A stretch of 41,953 bases of DNA from a virus, in IMG/VR virus record IMGVR_UViG_3300021976_000035, positions 1-41,953 of that record, one strand, 5' to 3'. Position 1 is the stretch's first letter. Each line of letters begins with the position of its first letter. Of this stretch, positions 1-7,911 are shown one piece after another. The notes beneath the pieces were generated by a model. That model had not been told where the DNA came from. It made no database searches and saw nothing but the letters and a program-made list of their open reading frames with translations. Position numbers and translations under genes: made by a program.

Positions 1-89
1 CTAAAAAATAGCCCCGGCGGGATTTTTGGCACAATGTTCTTGATCTTGAGCTCTGAGAAGTAATCTAAAAGTCCTTGAAAGGAGGCAGG
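1..89 (+). other. leader before the small-terminase-like gene
   Basis: This noncoding stretch opens the window. It has a short GC-rich inverted repeat (CCC-CGGC-GGG) at about 13-22 followed by a T run, which could be a weak terminator for a gene upstream of the window or part of a packaging region. The rest is AT-rich and leads into a strong ribosome site (AAGGAGG, 79-85). A similar layout, CTAAAA then a CCCCGGGG palindrome then A/T-rich sequence, occurs at 22201-22225. I cannot name a promoter here with confidence. Confidence 0.35.
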
Positions 90-437
90 ATGCCTGCTCG
101 TCGGAAGGATAACATACCGGCAAAGCCCAAAAGGCCGCCTGCAACTACTCCTGAAGGTCGCGAGAATCAGTTGGTTGCCCTTGCGGTTGATCTTGCAGAG
201 AAGCAAATGAGAGAGGGAACTGCTTCCTCGCAGGTAATCAGTTTGTATCTGAAATTAGGATCGAGTCGTGAACGTCTTGAGCAGGAAAGATTGGCTCAGG
301 AGAACGAATTAATGCAAGCCAAGATTGAAGCAATGGCTTCAGCCGCACGCGTAGAGGAATTGTACAAGACAGCTCTTGATGCCATGCGTTCTTACGCTGG
401 CCAAGATCCATTAGAGCAAGATGAGTACGATGATTAG
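90..437 (+). CDS. terminase small subunit-like protein
   Basis: A 115-residue charged protein, probably the DNA-recognition subunit that works with the large terminase at 4873-6618. It has a Lys/Arg/Pro-rich N-terminus, then a helical region with LAVDLAEKQMREGTASSQVI and a coiled-coil-like EQERLAQENELMQAKIEA stretch. This pattern is familiar from small-terminase-like proteins at the start of phage structural operons. ATG at 90 is preferred over the in-frame TTG at 75 because AAGGAGG lies just before it, and the TTG start would place that site inside the gene. The HNH nuclease gene overlaps its end, a common arrangement in HK97-type packaging modules. There is no strong catalytic or HTH motif, so the role rests on family resemblance and position. 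Confidence 0.6.
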   Translation: MPARRKDNIPAKPKRPPATTPEGRENQLVALAVDLAEKQMREGTASSQVISLYLKLGSSRERLEQERLAQENELMQAKIEAMASAARVEELYKTALDAMRSYAGQDPLEQDEYDD

Positions 438-837
438 AACCTATCGTGAGTTGAGACGACTGAGAACCTTTGAAGAGAGGTTTCGATATCTCTCTCTTCG
501 AGGAGAGGTCGGGCAGTCGACGTTCGGTTTCGATCGCTACATCAACCAACAGTTCTATACCTCTTCGCAATGGCGGCACGTTCGCAACCAACTGATTGTT
601 CGTGATAATGACTGTGACTTGGGTATCGAAGGTTATGAAATCCATGACCGAGTGATCGTTCATCACATGAATCCAATGACGGCCGACGACATCATCGATG
701 GGGACGAGAGGATTCTCGATCCTGAGTTTCTTGTTACAACAACTCATCTCACTCACAACGCTATTCACTATGGTGACGAGTCGCTCTTGAGGAAGCCGTT
801 CGTTGAACGTAAGCGAGGCGATACACAACTATGGTAG
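421..837 (+). CDS. HNH endonuclease
   Basis: A 138-residue HNH-type nuclease. Visible features are FYTSSQWRHVRNQLIVRDN, then IVHHMNP with a paired histidine, and TTTHLTHNAIHYGDESLL, which supplies further histidine and asparagine ligands. In HK97-like phages an HNH protein encoded next to the terminase genes is often required with the terminase for specific DNA cleavage during packaging. The position directly after the small-terminase-like gene, with a 17-nt overlap, fits that role. A free-standing homing function is less likely because the protein has no NUMOD-type specificity domain. The ATG at 421 has only a weak ribosome site, as expected for translational coupling; ATG 430 is an alternative. 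Confidence 0.78.
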   Translation: MSTMIRTYRELRRLRTFEERFRYLSLRGEVGQSTFGFDRYINQQFYTSSQWRHVRNQLIVRDNDCDLGIEGYEIHDRVIVHHMNPMTADDIIDGDERILDPEFLVTTTHLTHNAIHYGDESLLRKPFVERKRGDTQLW

Positions 838-849
838 AAAGGACCTTTC

Positions 850-1713
850 ATGATTGATGGTGTTGACACCGCTTATCCGCACGATAGTTATCCTGCCTGG
901 GCCAAGGTTGTTTGTGGTTACGCCGGAGGGCACACGCCACATCAATGGACAGCGGCTGAGGTACAAGCGGTTCGAAGATCTGGTCGCCATTGGTGGGCTA
1001 TCTGGACTTCACTAAACGCTTCTGGAACTCTCACGACAGCGCTTGGTAACCAAGATGCTTTAGGAATGATTGCTCGCCTTCCTTCATATTTCTATCCCAA
1101 AACCGATCCCGTATTCTACGATGTAGAGCCTAGTATCTTTGATCGGGATCCCGCGGGCGCGCGCGCAGCTATCTCAGCTTGGAAAGCGAACATGCATGCG
1201 GCCGGTTACACAAAGGCGTATGTGTACACCGTTGAGCGTCAAGGTGGAGATTGGATCGCAAATCCAGATAATGGAAAACCGACGTCAATCCCCGCGGGGA
1301 AAATTGGCGTTCAATATGTTCTCGATCGAGGCGGCTATGATTACAACGTATTCGCAGATTCACTAATCGGAGAGGTAGGAGACGACATGTCCGCTGCTGA
1401 TGTGGCCGCAATTAATAAGCATGCCGATGATATCCGCAAAGCCAATCAAGACGACCTTAGACGTCTCGCGCAGTGGCTTTCTGGAGCAGGTAATGCTGTG
1501 TTTAACCCAACAACTCTAGTGGGAATTACTAGTCCTGGCGTCCGTCTGATTGGGCTGATTGCTCAGGAAGCTGCACAGACAGCGCTTATCAAGGCGCTCG
1601 CTGCTAATTCAACGGCAACGGCAGAACAACTTACAGAAATTGTGAATGCTGCGGTGAAGGCGGCTATTGATAGTATCGATGTTACTGTCAATACGTCGTC
1701 TGATCCTGTGTAA
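850..1713 (+). CDS. endolysin-like protein with glycoside-hydrolase-like (DUF1906) domain
   Basis: A 287-residue protein whose first ~180 residues resemble the GH25-like/DUF1906 TIM-barrel fold: an MIDGVDTAYP opening, WWAIWTS near residue 49, a strand ending FYDVEP near 90-95 with catalytic-type acidic residues, and GVQYVLDRGGYDYNVF near 150-167. These positions match the substrate pocket of lysozyme-like barrels, so it probably cuts host peptidoglycan during lysis. The remaining ~105 residues are Ala-rich and helical, without a recognisable cell-wall-binding repeat. There is no signal peptide, so release would depend on the holin at 21340-21759, about 20 kb away. AAAGGACC lies just before the ATG. 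The exact bond cleaved cannot be stated. Confidence 0.65.
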   Translation: MIDGVDTAYPHDSYPAWAKVVCGYAGGHTPHQWTAAEVQAVRRSGRHWWAIWTSLNASGTLTTALGNQDALGMIARLPSYFYPKTDPVFYDVEPSIFDRDPAGARAAISAWKANMHAAGYTKAYVYTVERQGGDWIANPDNGKPTSIPAGKIGVQYVLDRGGYDYNVFADSLIGEVGDDMSAADVAAINKHADDIRKANQDDLRRLAQWLSGAGNAVFNPTTLVGITSPGVRLIGLIAQEAAQTALIKALAANSTATAEQLTEIVNAAVKAAIDSIDVTVNTSSDPV

Positions 1714-1753
1714 TACAATGTAAATTTCTAGAGTCGATTAAGGAGGTGATTAT

Positions 1754-2116
1754 ATGACCGAAAGCATTCTGACCAGCACAAAGAAGAATCTTGGAATCGA
1801 AGAAAGCTATACAGCGTTCGATCCAGACATCATCCTGCATATCAACTCGGTCTTCTCGACTCTGAACCAGTTGGGCATCGGTCCAATTGACGGCTTTGCC
1901 ATTGACGATGCTACGGCTGTATGGTCCGACTTCCTTGAGGGCGATCTTAGGTTGAATTCGGTAAAGACTTACATCTATCTTCGAGTTCGGATGCTCTTTG
2001 ATCCTCCAACGACCGGTTACTTTGTCGGTGCTGTTCAGAAGCAGATCGAAGAGCTTGAGTGGCGCTTGAATGTGGTTCGAGAATTCGAAGATTGGCCAAC
2101 ACAAGCTATTCCCTAG
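1754..2116 (+). CDS. head-tail connector protein (gp6-like)
   Basis: A 120-residue protein matching the phage gp6-like connector family: an LTSTKKNLGIEESYTAFDPDI opening, INSVFSTLNQLGIGP, an FxIDDATAVWSDFL stretch, VKTYIYLRVRMLFDPP and a closing EELEWRLNV. In related phages this adaptor ring sits under the portal and links the head to the neck. It is normally encoded after the capsid gene; here it sits before the terminase, next to the tail spike, which is unusual. AAGGAGGTGAT lies upstream of the ATG. Recognition is by characteristic spacing of conserved segments, not by a catalytic motif. Confidence 0.75.
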   Translation: MTESILTSTKKNLGIEESYTAFDPDIILHINSVFSTLNQLGIGPIDGFAIDDATAVWSDFLEGDLRLNSVKTYIYLRVRMLFDPPTTGYFVGAVQKQIEELEWRLNVVREFEDWPTQAIP

Positions 2117-2129
2117 AAGGAGGTGTTTA

Positions 2130-3953
2130 ATGAGTCCAAACAATCAGGCGATCATGCAGGCGGTTGTGGTTCCACAGACAACTCCGGCTAAGAATCAAGA
2201 ACTGGTTCGACTAGCTCTCTTCGATGAATCAGATAATCCTATTAATCTCGATGGTGGTGGAGGAGATGGCGCTGTCGATTCAGTAGATGGTCGTATTGGC
2301 ATTGTAACACTAACAGATTTGTATCTAGCTCAAGAGAATAATCTATCTGATCTCGTAGATGTTGATGCGGCGCGAGATAATCTCGAATTAGGCACAGTCG
2401 CAACTCATGCGGTTGGTGATTTCACACAGAAGCCATCGTGGGAATTCCACGTTTCTGATCACGGTGCTGTGGGTGATGGAAAAATCATCACAGATGCTAC
2501 AATGTCTGTTTCTTCACCGACTCTGACTAGTGCCACTGCTGGATTTACTTCGGCCGATGTTGGCAAACATATCATGATTAACAACGCTGGTTTGTTTGCT
2601 GATGAAGATCATTGCGGTGCTTTGATTACTACTATCACTGCTTTTACTAACTCTACCACAGTCACTCTAGCAAATAATGCGGCTCGTAATGCAGTTAATC
2701 AAAGCGCTGTTTATGGCACCGATGACACAGCTGCAATTAGATCAACTATGGCCGCAATTCAATCGGCTGATGTTTTTGTGGATCTTCCACATCACGCCGA
2801 AATAGTGTTTGATGCGAAAGTTTATATTCTCGCTACACCTCCAACACCAGGATATTTGCTCGATGGTGAGGAAACATACGGATACGCACAAATTCCAATC
2901 CCGGTCCTTGATATTACTAGCGAAGGACCAAAGCGAACACTTGTTTTCCGAGGAGCTACTAGTGATAACAGTACCCTAGATGCGTTTGAACAAACTGTAC
3001 CACAACTTAATGGTGCATGTCTCTTGTCGTTTGCTGATACCCCCGTAGCGCCGTTTGATTCGACATATCATGGTCCAGATATTATTGGTGGTCCAAAGAT
3101 TGAAGATCCATTTGATGCTGCTTATAATAACATCACGTGCGTTTTCGATGCTTTGCAGATTGTAGCGCCAGCTAACCCGGGCATTATCGCTATTAATATG
3201 GGTTGGCAGGGTCAGTTTGCAATTAAGACTTGTAGTATCAACGTATTTGCATCATCTGGCGGCACTCCGCAGCTAGGAGAAATCTTCAATCAGAACGGTA
3301 TGGGACTCAAGGTCCCTGTTTCAGGACTAAACGATCGTTGTGATATTGATTCCCTCTCGATTGAGGGTTATTACTATGGTATGACTGTTGATGAACACAT
3401 TGCTGCTCAACGTATTGCAATTATTTGGTCAAAAATCTGCATGTATGTCGATCCTGGTACCGCACAGAACAACCGTCTTACTCATGGCGCATGGTTTGGA
3501 TATGTATCAGCAGAAATTTGCGATTATTGTCTTTTCGTACCAAACGCCATTGACGAAGGTTCGCAATTCCCGATTGTAATTGACATGCTTGACAACGAAG
3601 GCGAAGTTGTTGCTCATATTCAGGATGCTAATAATGTTTTGTTTGGTGTAGTGTATTTGCAGCCTACCGGTGGTCAATTCCGACCTGTGGACACTATTGT
3701 AAACGGTGCCGGGAATCTTGAAATTAAGTCTCTAATCGAATCTAGAGGTGCTTTTACTCCAGCTCTTCCCGCAACTGGTGTCGATTCTGATCCGATTTAT
3801 CGTGATGTCGATTATTATGTCACTACCGGAGCTTTAACTGAATTGTCTATTGATGGTGTTGCTGTAGGAATACAAACACATTTCCGCGTACCCTCTGGAA
3901 AAGTTTTTACTCCAGTCTATTCTTCGGTAACAGTCAAGGGCGTTAAGAGTTAG
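2130..3953 (+). CDS. tail spike/fibre with pectate-lyase-like beta-helix
   Basis: A 607-residue protein, likely the receptor-binding or capsule-degrading tail spike. The N-terminal ~100 residues probably attach to the virion and include GAVDSVDGRIGIVTL and NLSDLVDVDAARDNL, typical of tail-fibre necks. Near residue 110, HVSDHGAVGDGKIITDAT and later GTDDTAAIRSTMAAIQ are hallmarks of the pectate-lyase-3 parallel beta-helix in phage depolymerases. The rest is beta-rich, with repeated short strands and many Asp, Asn and Gly turns. ATG 2130 was chosen over an in-frame upstream start because GAAGGAGGTG precedes it and the longer version would overlap the connector gene by about 47 nt. Whether it is catalytic cannot be told by eye. 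Confidence 0.75.
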   Translation: MSPNNQAIMQAVVVPQTTPAKNQELVRLALFDESDNPINLDGGGGDGAVDSVDGRIGIVTLTDLYLAQENNLSDLVDVDAARDNLELGTVATHAVGDFTQKPSWEFHVSDHGAVGDGKIITDATMSVSSPTLTSATAGFTSADVGKHIMINNAGLFADEDHCGALITTITAFTNSTTVTLANNAARNAVNQSAVYGTDDTAAIRSTMAAIQSADVFVDLPHHAEIVFDAKVYILATPPTPGYLLDGEETYGYAQIPIPVLDITSEGPKRTLVFRGATSDNSTLDAFEQTVPQLNGACLLSFADTPVAPFDSTYHGPDIIGGPKIEDPFDAAYNNITCVFDALQIVAPANPGIIAINMGWQGQFAIKTCSINVFASSGGTPQLGEIFNQNGMGLKVPVSGLNDRCDIDSLSIEGYYYGMTVDEHIAAQRIAIIWSKICMYVDPGTAQNNRLTHGAWFGYVSAEICDYCLFVPNAIDEGSQFPIVIDMLDNEGEVVAHIQDANNVLFGVVYLQPTGGQFRPVDTIVNGAGNLEIKSLIESRGAFTPALPATGVDSDPIYRDVDYYVTTGALTELSIDGVAVGIQTHFRVPSGKVFTPVYSSVTVKGVKS

Positions 3954-3973
3954 ATTCGCGAGAGGAGGTTTTC

Positions 3974-4858
3974 ATGGTTGGCACAGCGATCGTAGCAATT
4001 CCTAAGGAAGATGACTACGTGTGGAAGATCTCTAGCGATAAGATCCCACACATGACTCTCCTGTTTCTCGGAGATCAGTCAAAGAATCCAAATCTACAGA
4101 AGATCATCGATTTTGTTCAACACACGGCGGAAACCTCACTATTTCGGTTCGGTTTGGACGTCGACCACCGAGGTTTACTCGGCCCAGACGATGCGGATGT
4201 CCTCTTCTTCAATGAACATTGGTCATTTAAGGACATCTCGCTCGCGCGCGCGTATATGCTGCAAAATGATAATATTAAAGCGGCATATGATTCAACACCA
4301 CAATTCGATGAATGGACTCCACATCTAACTCTAGGATTCCCAGCAAGTCCTGCAAAACCAGATCAGCGAGATTTTCCTGGTACTTCTTTTGTATCATTCG
4401 ACAAGATCGCTGTTTGGACAGGAGATTTCGAAGGTCCCACGTTCGAACTGAAGGATCGAGATCCCAGAACCATGATGGATATGAGTATGAGTGATGTAGT
4501 AGATGACATTCTTTCCCATCATGGTGTCAAGGGGCAGAAGTGGGGTGTTCGTCGATCTTCAGGGGGAGTTTCTCGCTCTAAGAGAGGCGCAACAACGCCT
4601 CCGTCGGGAGATGCAACTCGGGCAAACGCAGCTCACAAGGTTGTGAAGAAGAGTGGCTCTGCAGCTCTCTCCAATAAGGACCTTCAAGATCTTGTCACGA
4701 GAATGAACCTCGAACAGCAGTTCTCGAGGTTAAATGCTGGCCAAAAGAGCGCTGGTTCTAAATTTGCTACTGATATTCTAGCGAATGTTGCCAAGCAGCA
4801 GATCACAACTATTGCAAGTCAGGCAATTACGAAGAAGGTAGCAAGCACGTTGAAATAG
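3974..4858 (+). CDS. 2H phosphoesterase fused to a virion-type tag domain
   Basis: A 294-residue two-part protein. Residues 1-160 carry the paired H-x-T signatures of 2H (LigT/cyclic-phosphodiesterase) enzymes: PHMTLLFLG at about 25-33 and PHLTLGFP at about 116-123. This fold hydrolyses or transfers 2'-5' or 2',3'-cyclic phosphodiesters in RNA or nucleotides. Residues 181-194 are HHGVKGQKWGVRR-like, a tag seen in many phage structural proteins, followed by a basic linker and a helical tail with LQDLVTRMNLEQQFSRLN (about 237-254). The gene lies between the tail spike and large terminase, so virion association is plausible. T4 Acb1, which destroys CBASS cyclic nucleotide signals, is a 2H-fold enzyme, so a defence-countering role is possible but unproven. 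GAGAGGAGG precedes the ATG. Confidence 0.7.
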   Translation: MVGTAIVAIPKEDDYVWKISSDKIPHMTLLFLGDQSKNPNLQKIIDFVQHTAETSLFRFGLDVDHRGLLGPDDADVLFFNEHWSFKDISLARAYMLQNDNIKAAYDSTPQFDEWTPHLTLGFPASPAKPDQRDFPGTSFVSFDKIAVWTGDFEGPTFELKDRDPRTMMDMSMSDVVDDILSHHGVKGQKWGVRRSSGGVSRSKRGATTPPSGDATRANAAHKVVKKSGSAALSNKDLQDLVTRMNLEQQFSRLNAGQKSAGSKFATDILANVAKQQITTIASQAITKKVASTLK

Positions 4859-4872
4859 GAAGGAGGGTTGGC

Positions 4873-6618
4873 ATGGCTCTGTCCAATAAAGCAATACCGA
4901 TTTATTATGGTCAGTTCCGCGAAGCGGTCCTCCAAGGCGATGTTCCTGTTAACAGAGAAGTTGCTATGGAGATGAATCGCATCGACGCGCTCATCGCTAA
5001 CCCCAATTTCTATTACGACGACCAAGCTGTAGAGGGATTTGTTCGATATTGCGAAAACGAACTAACACTCACCGATGGAAGCGACCTTCATCTCCTCCCC
5101 TCATTCAAGCTATGGGCCGAGGAGATTTTTGGGTGGTGGTATTTCGTCGAGAGAAGCGTCTATCAACCATTTACGTCTGGACATGGTGGGAAGTACGTCA
5201 AAAAGACAATCAAGAAACGTCTAACGACGAAACAATACCTGATTGTCGCTAGAGGTGCAGCTAAGTCGATGTATGCCGAATGCATTCAGAGTTATTTCCT
5301 GAATGTTGACACGTCGACAACTCATCAAGTCACAACAGCTCCAACGATGAAGCAGGCAGATGAAGTGATGTCTCCTTTTCGGACAGCTATCACACGCGCG
5401 CGTGGACCTCTTTTTCAGTTTCTGACTGAGGGATCCATGCAGAACACAACTGGCTCTCGAGCTATGCGTGTGAAATTGGCTTCCACAAAGAAGGGAGTCG
5501 AAAATTTCCTTACGGGTTCGTTGCTCGAGGTACGGCCTATGGCTATCAACAAGCTCCAGGGTCTACGGCCTAAGATCTCTACGATCGATGAATGGTTGTC
5601 TGGTGATATTCGTGAGGATGTCGTTGGCGCCATCGAACAAGGTGCGTCGAAACTGGACGATTACCTAATTGTGGCAATTAGTTCAGAAGGTACAGTTCGT
5701 AATGGATCGGGCGATACGATTAAGATGGAGTTAGCTGATATTCTTAAAGGTGAATATCTCGCACCGCATGTTTCGATTTGGCATTACAAACTAGATGAGC
5801 TCGAGGAAGTTGCCGATCCAGCAATGTGGCCAAAAGCCAACCCGAATTTGGGAAGGACAATTTCATATGAGACTTATCAACTCGACGTTGAGCGTGCAGA
5901 GAAAGCTCCCGCCTCGAGAAATGATATCCTTGCTAAGCGTTTTGGGATTCCCATGGAAGGATACACGTATTTCTTTACATACGAAGAAACCCTTCCTCAT
6001 CGACCAAGAGAATTCTGGCAACTGCCATGCTCACTTGGAGCAGACCTTTCCCAGGGTGACGATTTCTGTGCTTTCACCTTTCTCTTCCCGTTAGCCAACG
6101 GAGCATACGGAGTCAAGACTCGTAGTTACATCACATCATTGACGTTGATGAAATTACCTGGCGCAATGCGATCTAAATATGATGAATTCACGGCTGAGGG
6201 TAGTTTGCATGTCCTAGAGGGAAACGTTCTTGATATGATGGAGGTTTATGAAGACCTTGATCAGTTCATTACTACATCAGAGTATGATGTTCGCACTCTG
6301 GGTTTCGACCCATACAATGCTAAAGAATTTGTGACTCGTTGGGAGGCAGAGAATGGGCCTTTTGGTATCGAGAAGGTCATTCAAGGTGCAAAATCTGAAT
6401 CGGTTCCTCTTGGCGAGTTGAAGATTCTAAGTGAAGAGCGCGCACTCATCTTTGATCAAGCACTTATGACGTTTGCTATGGGAAATGCGATTACTCTCGA
6501 AGATACGAATGGTAACAGAAAGCTCTTGAAGAAGCGACAGGAAGAAAAGATTGATAACGTTGCCGCTTTGATGGATGCGTATATCGCTTACAAGGCAAAC
6601 AAGGAAGCATTTGAATAA
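4873..6618 (+). CDS. terL: terminase large subunit
   Basis: A 581-residue packaging motor. The ATPase half has a Walker-A-like loop ARGAAKSMYAE (about 126-136) and a Walker B with catalytic Glu in STIDEW (about 236-241). The nuclease half begins near GADLSQGDDFCAF (about 389-401, metal-binding Asp391) and ends with KIDNVAALMDAY, which supplies the late acidic residues of the RNase H-like nuclease. Length and motif order match HK97/Terminase_1-type subunits. It cuts concatemeric DNA and pumps it through the portal encoded immediately downstream. AGGAAGGAGGG lies upstream. All expected catalytic positions appear intact. Confidence 0.93.
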   Translation: MALSNKAIPIYYGQFREAVLQGDVPVNREVAMEMNRIDALIANPNFYYDDQAVEGFVRYCENELTLTDGSDLHLLPSFKLWAEEIFGWWYFVERSVYQPFTSGHGGKYVKKTIKKRLTTKQYLIVARGAAKSMYAECIQSYFLNVDTSTTHQVTTAPTMKQADEVMSPFRTAITRARGPLFQFLTEGSMQNTTGSRAMRVKLASTKKGVENFLTGSLLEVRPMAINKLQGLRPKISTIDEWLSGDIREDVVGAIEQGASKLDDYLIVAISSEGTVRNGSGDTIKMELADILKGEYLAPHVSIWHYKLDELEEVADPAMWPKANPNLGRTISYETYQLDVERAEKAPASRNDILAKRFGIPMEGYTYFFTYEETLPHRPREFWQLPCSLGADLSQGDDFCAFTFLFPLANGAYGVKTRSYITSLTLMKLPGAMRSKYDEFTAEGSLHVLEGNVLDMMEVYEDLDQFITTSEYDVRTLGFDPYNAKEFVTRWEAENGPFGIEKVIQGAKSESVPLGELKILSEERALIFDQALMTFAMGNAITLEDTNGNRKLLKKRQEEKIDNVAALMDAYIAYKANKEAFE

Positions 6619-6657
6619 ACATCATTCCGACAGCTATTTAATGAAAGGAGGTGACAT

Positions 6658-7911
6658 ATGGCTGGTTTCGGTTCGCGGTTGAAGCACGCGTGGAACGCTT
6701 TTGTTAACCAAGACGTAGATACTCGGCTTCGATCCTGGACTGGTGATTATGGTGCCAGTTATGGGTCACGACCGGACCGCGTAAGACTTAATTGGTCGAG
6801 CGAACGTTCCATCATCTCCTCTATTTATACACGGATCGGAATCGATGTAGCTTCTGTAAATATCCAACATGTCCGTTTGGATAATGAAGGACGATTTACA
6901 GAGGAGATCAAAAGCGGCCTTAATAATTGTCTAAGTGTCGAAGCTAACGTCGATCAAGCAGCAAGGGCTTTTCGGCAAGATGTAACAATGTCTCTTATCG
7001 ATAAGGGTTGTATAGCTGTTGTTCCTGTTGATACTACTCTTAATCCTGAGTTGTCAGGAAGCTTCGACATCAAGACTATGCGAGTAGGAGAGATTGTTGC
7101 TTGGTATCCAAGACACGTTCGAGTAAATCTATATAACGAATTACTTGGTCGCCGTGAAGAAATCACTCTTGAGAAGCGCATAGTTGCGATCATCGAGAAT
7201 CCTCTCTATTCGGTGATGAATGAGCCGAACTCAACTCTTCAGAGGTTGATTCGGAAGCTCAATTTCCTTGATGCGATTGATGAGCAATCTGCTTCTGGCA
7301 AACTCGACCTTATTATCCAACTTCCGTATGTGATCAAATCCGAAGCAAGACGTCAGCAGGCAGAACAACGTCGAACCGACATTGAGTTCCAACTAAAGGG
7401 TAGCCAATACGGCATCGCCTATACGGATGGAACGGAAAAGATCACTCAGCTGAATCGACCGGCTGAAAATAATCTTCTTGCTCAAATCGAGTACTTGACT
7501 AAGATGCTTTACGGCCAATTAGGATTAACCGAAGAGGTTATGAATGGCACAGCTGATGAAGCGGCCATGCTAAATTACATTAACCGAACAGTCGAGCCGA
7601 TCCTAGCTGCTATTACAGAAGCTATGAAGCGAACATTCCTTACGCAAACAGCGAGGACACAGCTTCAGTCGATTGCCTACTTCCGAGATCCATTCAAACT
7701 CATTCCGATTAAGGACTTTGCTGAAATTGTAGATAAGCTTACTCGTAACGAAGTCGTTTCTGCAAATGAGATCAGAGGTGTTCTTGGATGGAAACCTTCT
7801 AAGGATCCGAAAGCTGATCAGCTTATAAATAGTAATATGCCACAACAGTCAGCTCCGTCGGGGCAGACTACTTCAGTAATTGAGGAAGGAGACAGTCAAA
7901 ATGGGAGCTGA
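6658..7911 (+). CDS. portal protein (HK97 type)
   Basis: A 417-residue protein in the expected position between large terminase and protease/capsid. It forms the dodecameric ring through which DNA enters the head. Supporting segments are SERSIISSIYTRIGIDVASV near residues 45-65, a beta-rich wing, then the LIRKLNFLDAIDEQSASGKL helix and KMLYGQLGLTEEVMNGTADE near 280-300, typical of portal clip and stem regions. The C-terminus is disordered and Gln/Ser-rich. AAGGAGGTGAC precedes the ATG. Its end overlaps the next gene by 11 nt, implying coupled translation. No separate MuF-type protein follows; the tag-bearing protein at 3974-4858 may fill a related virion niche. Confidence 0.9.
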   Translation: MAGFGSRLKHAWNAFVNQDVDTRLRSWTGDYGASYGSRPDRVRLNWSSERSIISSIYTRIGIDVASVNIQHVRLDNEGRFTEEIKSGLNNCLSVEANVDQAARAFRQDVTMSLIDKGCIAVVPVDTTLNPELSGSFDIKTMRVGEIVAWYPRHVRVNLYNELLGRREEITLEKRIVAIIENPLYSVMNEPNSTLQRLIRKLNFLDAIDEQSASGKLDLIIQLPYVIKSEARRQQAEQRRTDIEFQLKGSQYGIAYTDGTEKITQLNRPAENNLLAQIEYLTKMLYGQLGLTEEVMNGTADEAAMLNYINRTVEPILAAITEAMKRTFLTQTARTQLQSIAYFRDPFKLIPIKDFAEIVDKLTRNEVVSANEIRGVLGWKPSKDPKADQLINSNMPQQSAPSGQTTSVIEEGDSQNGS

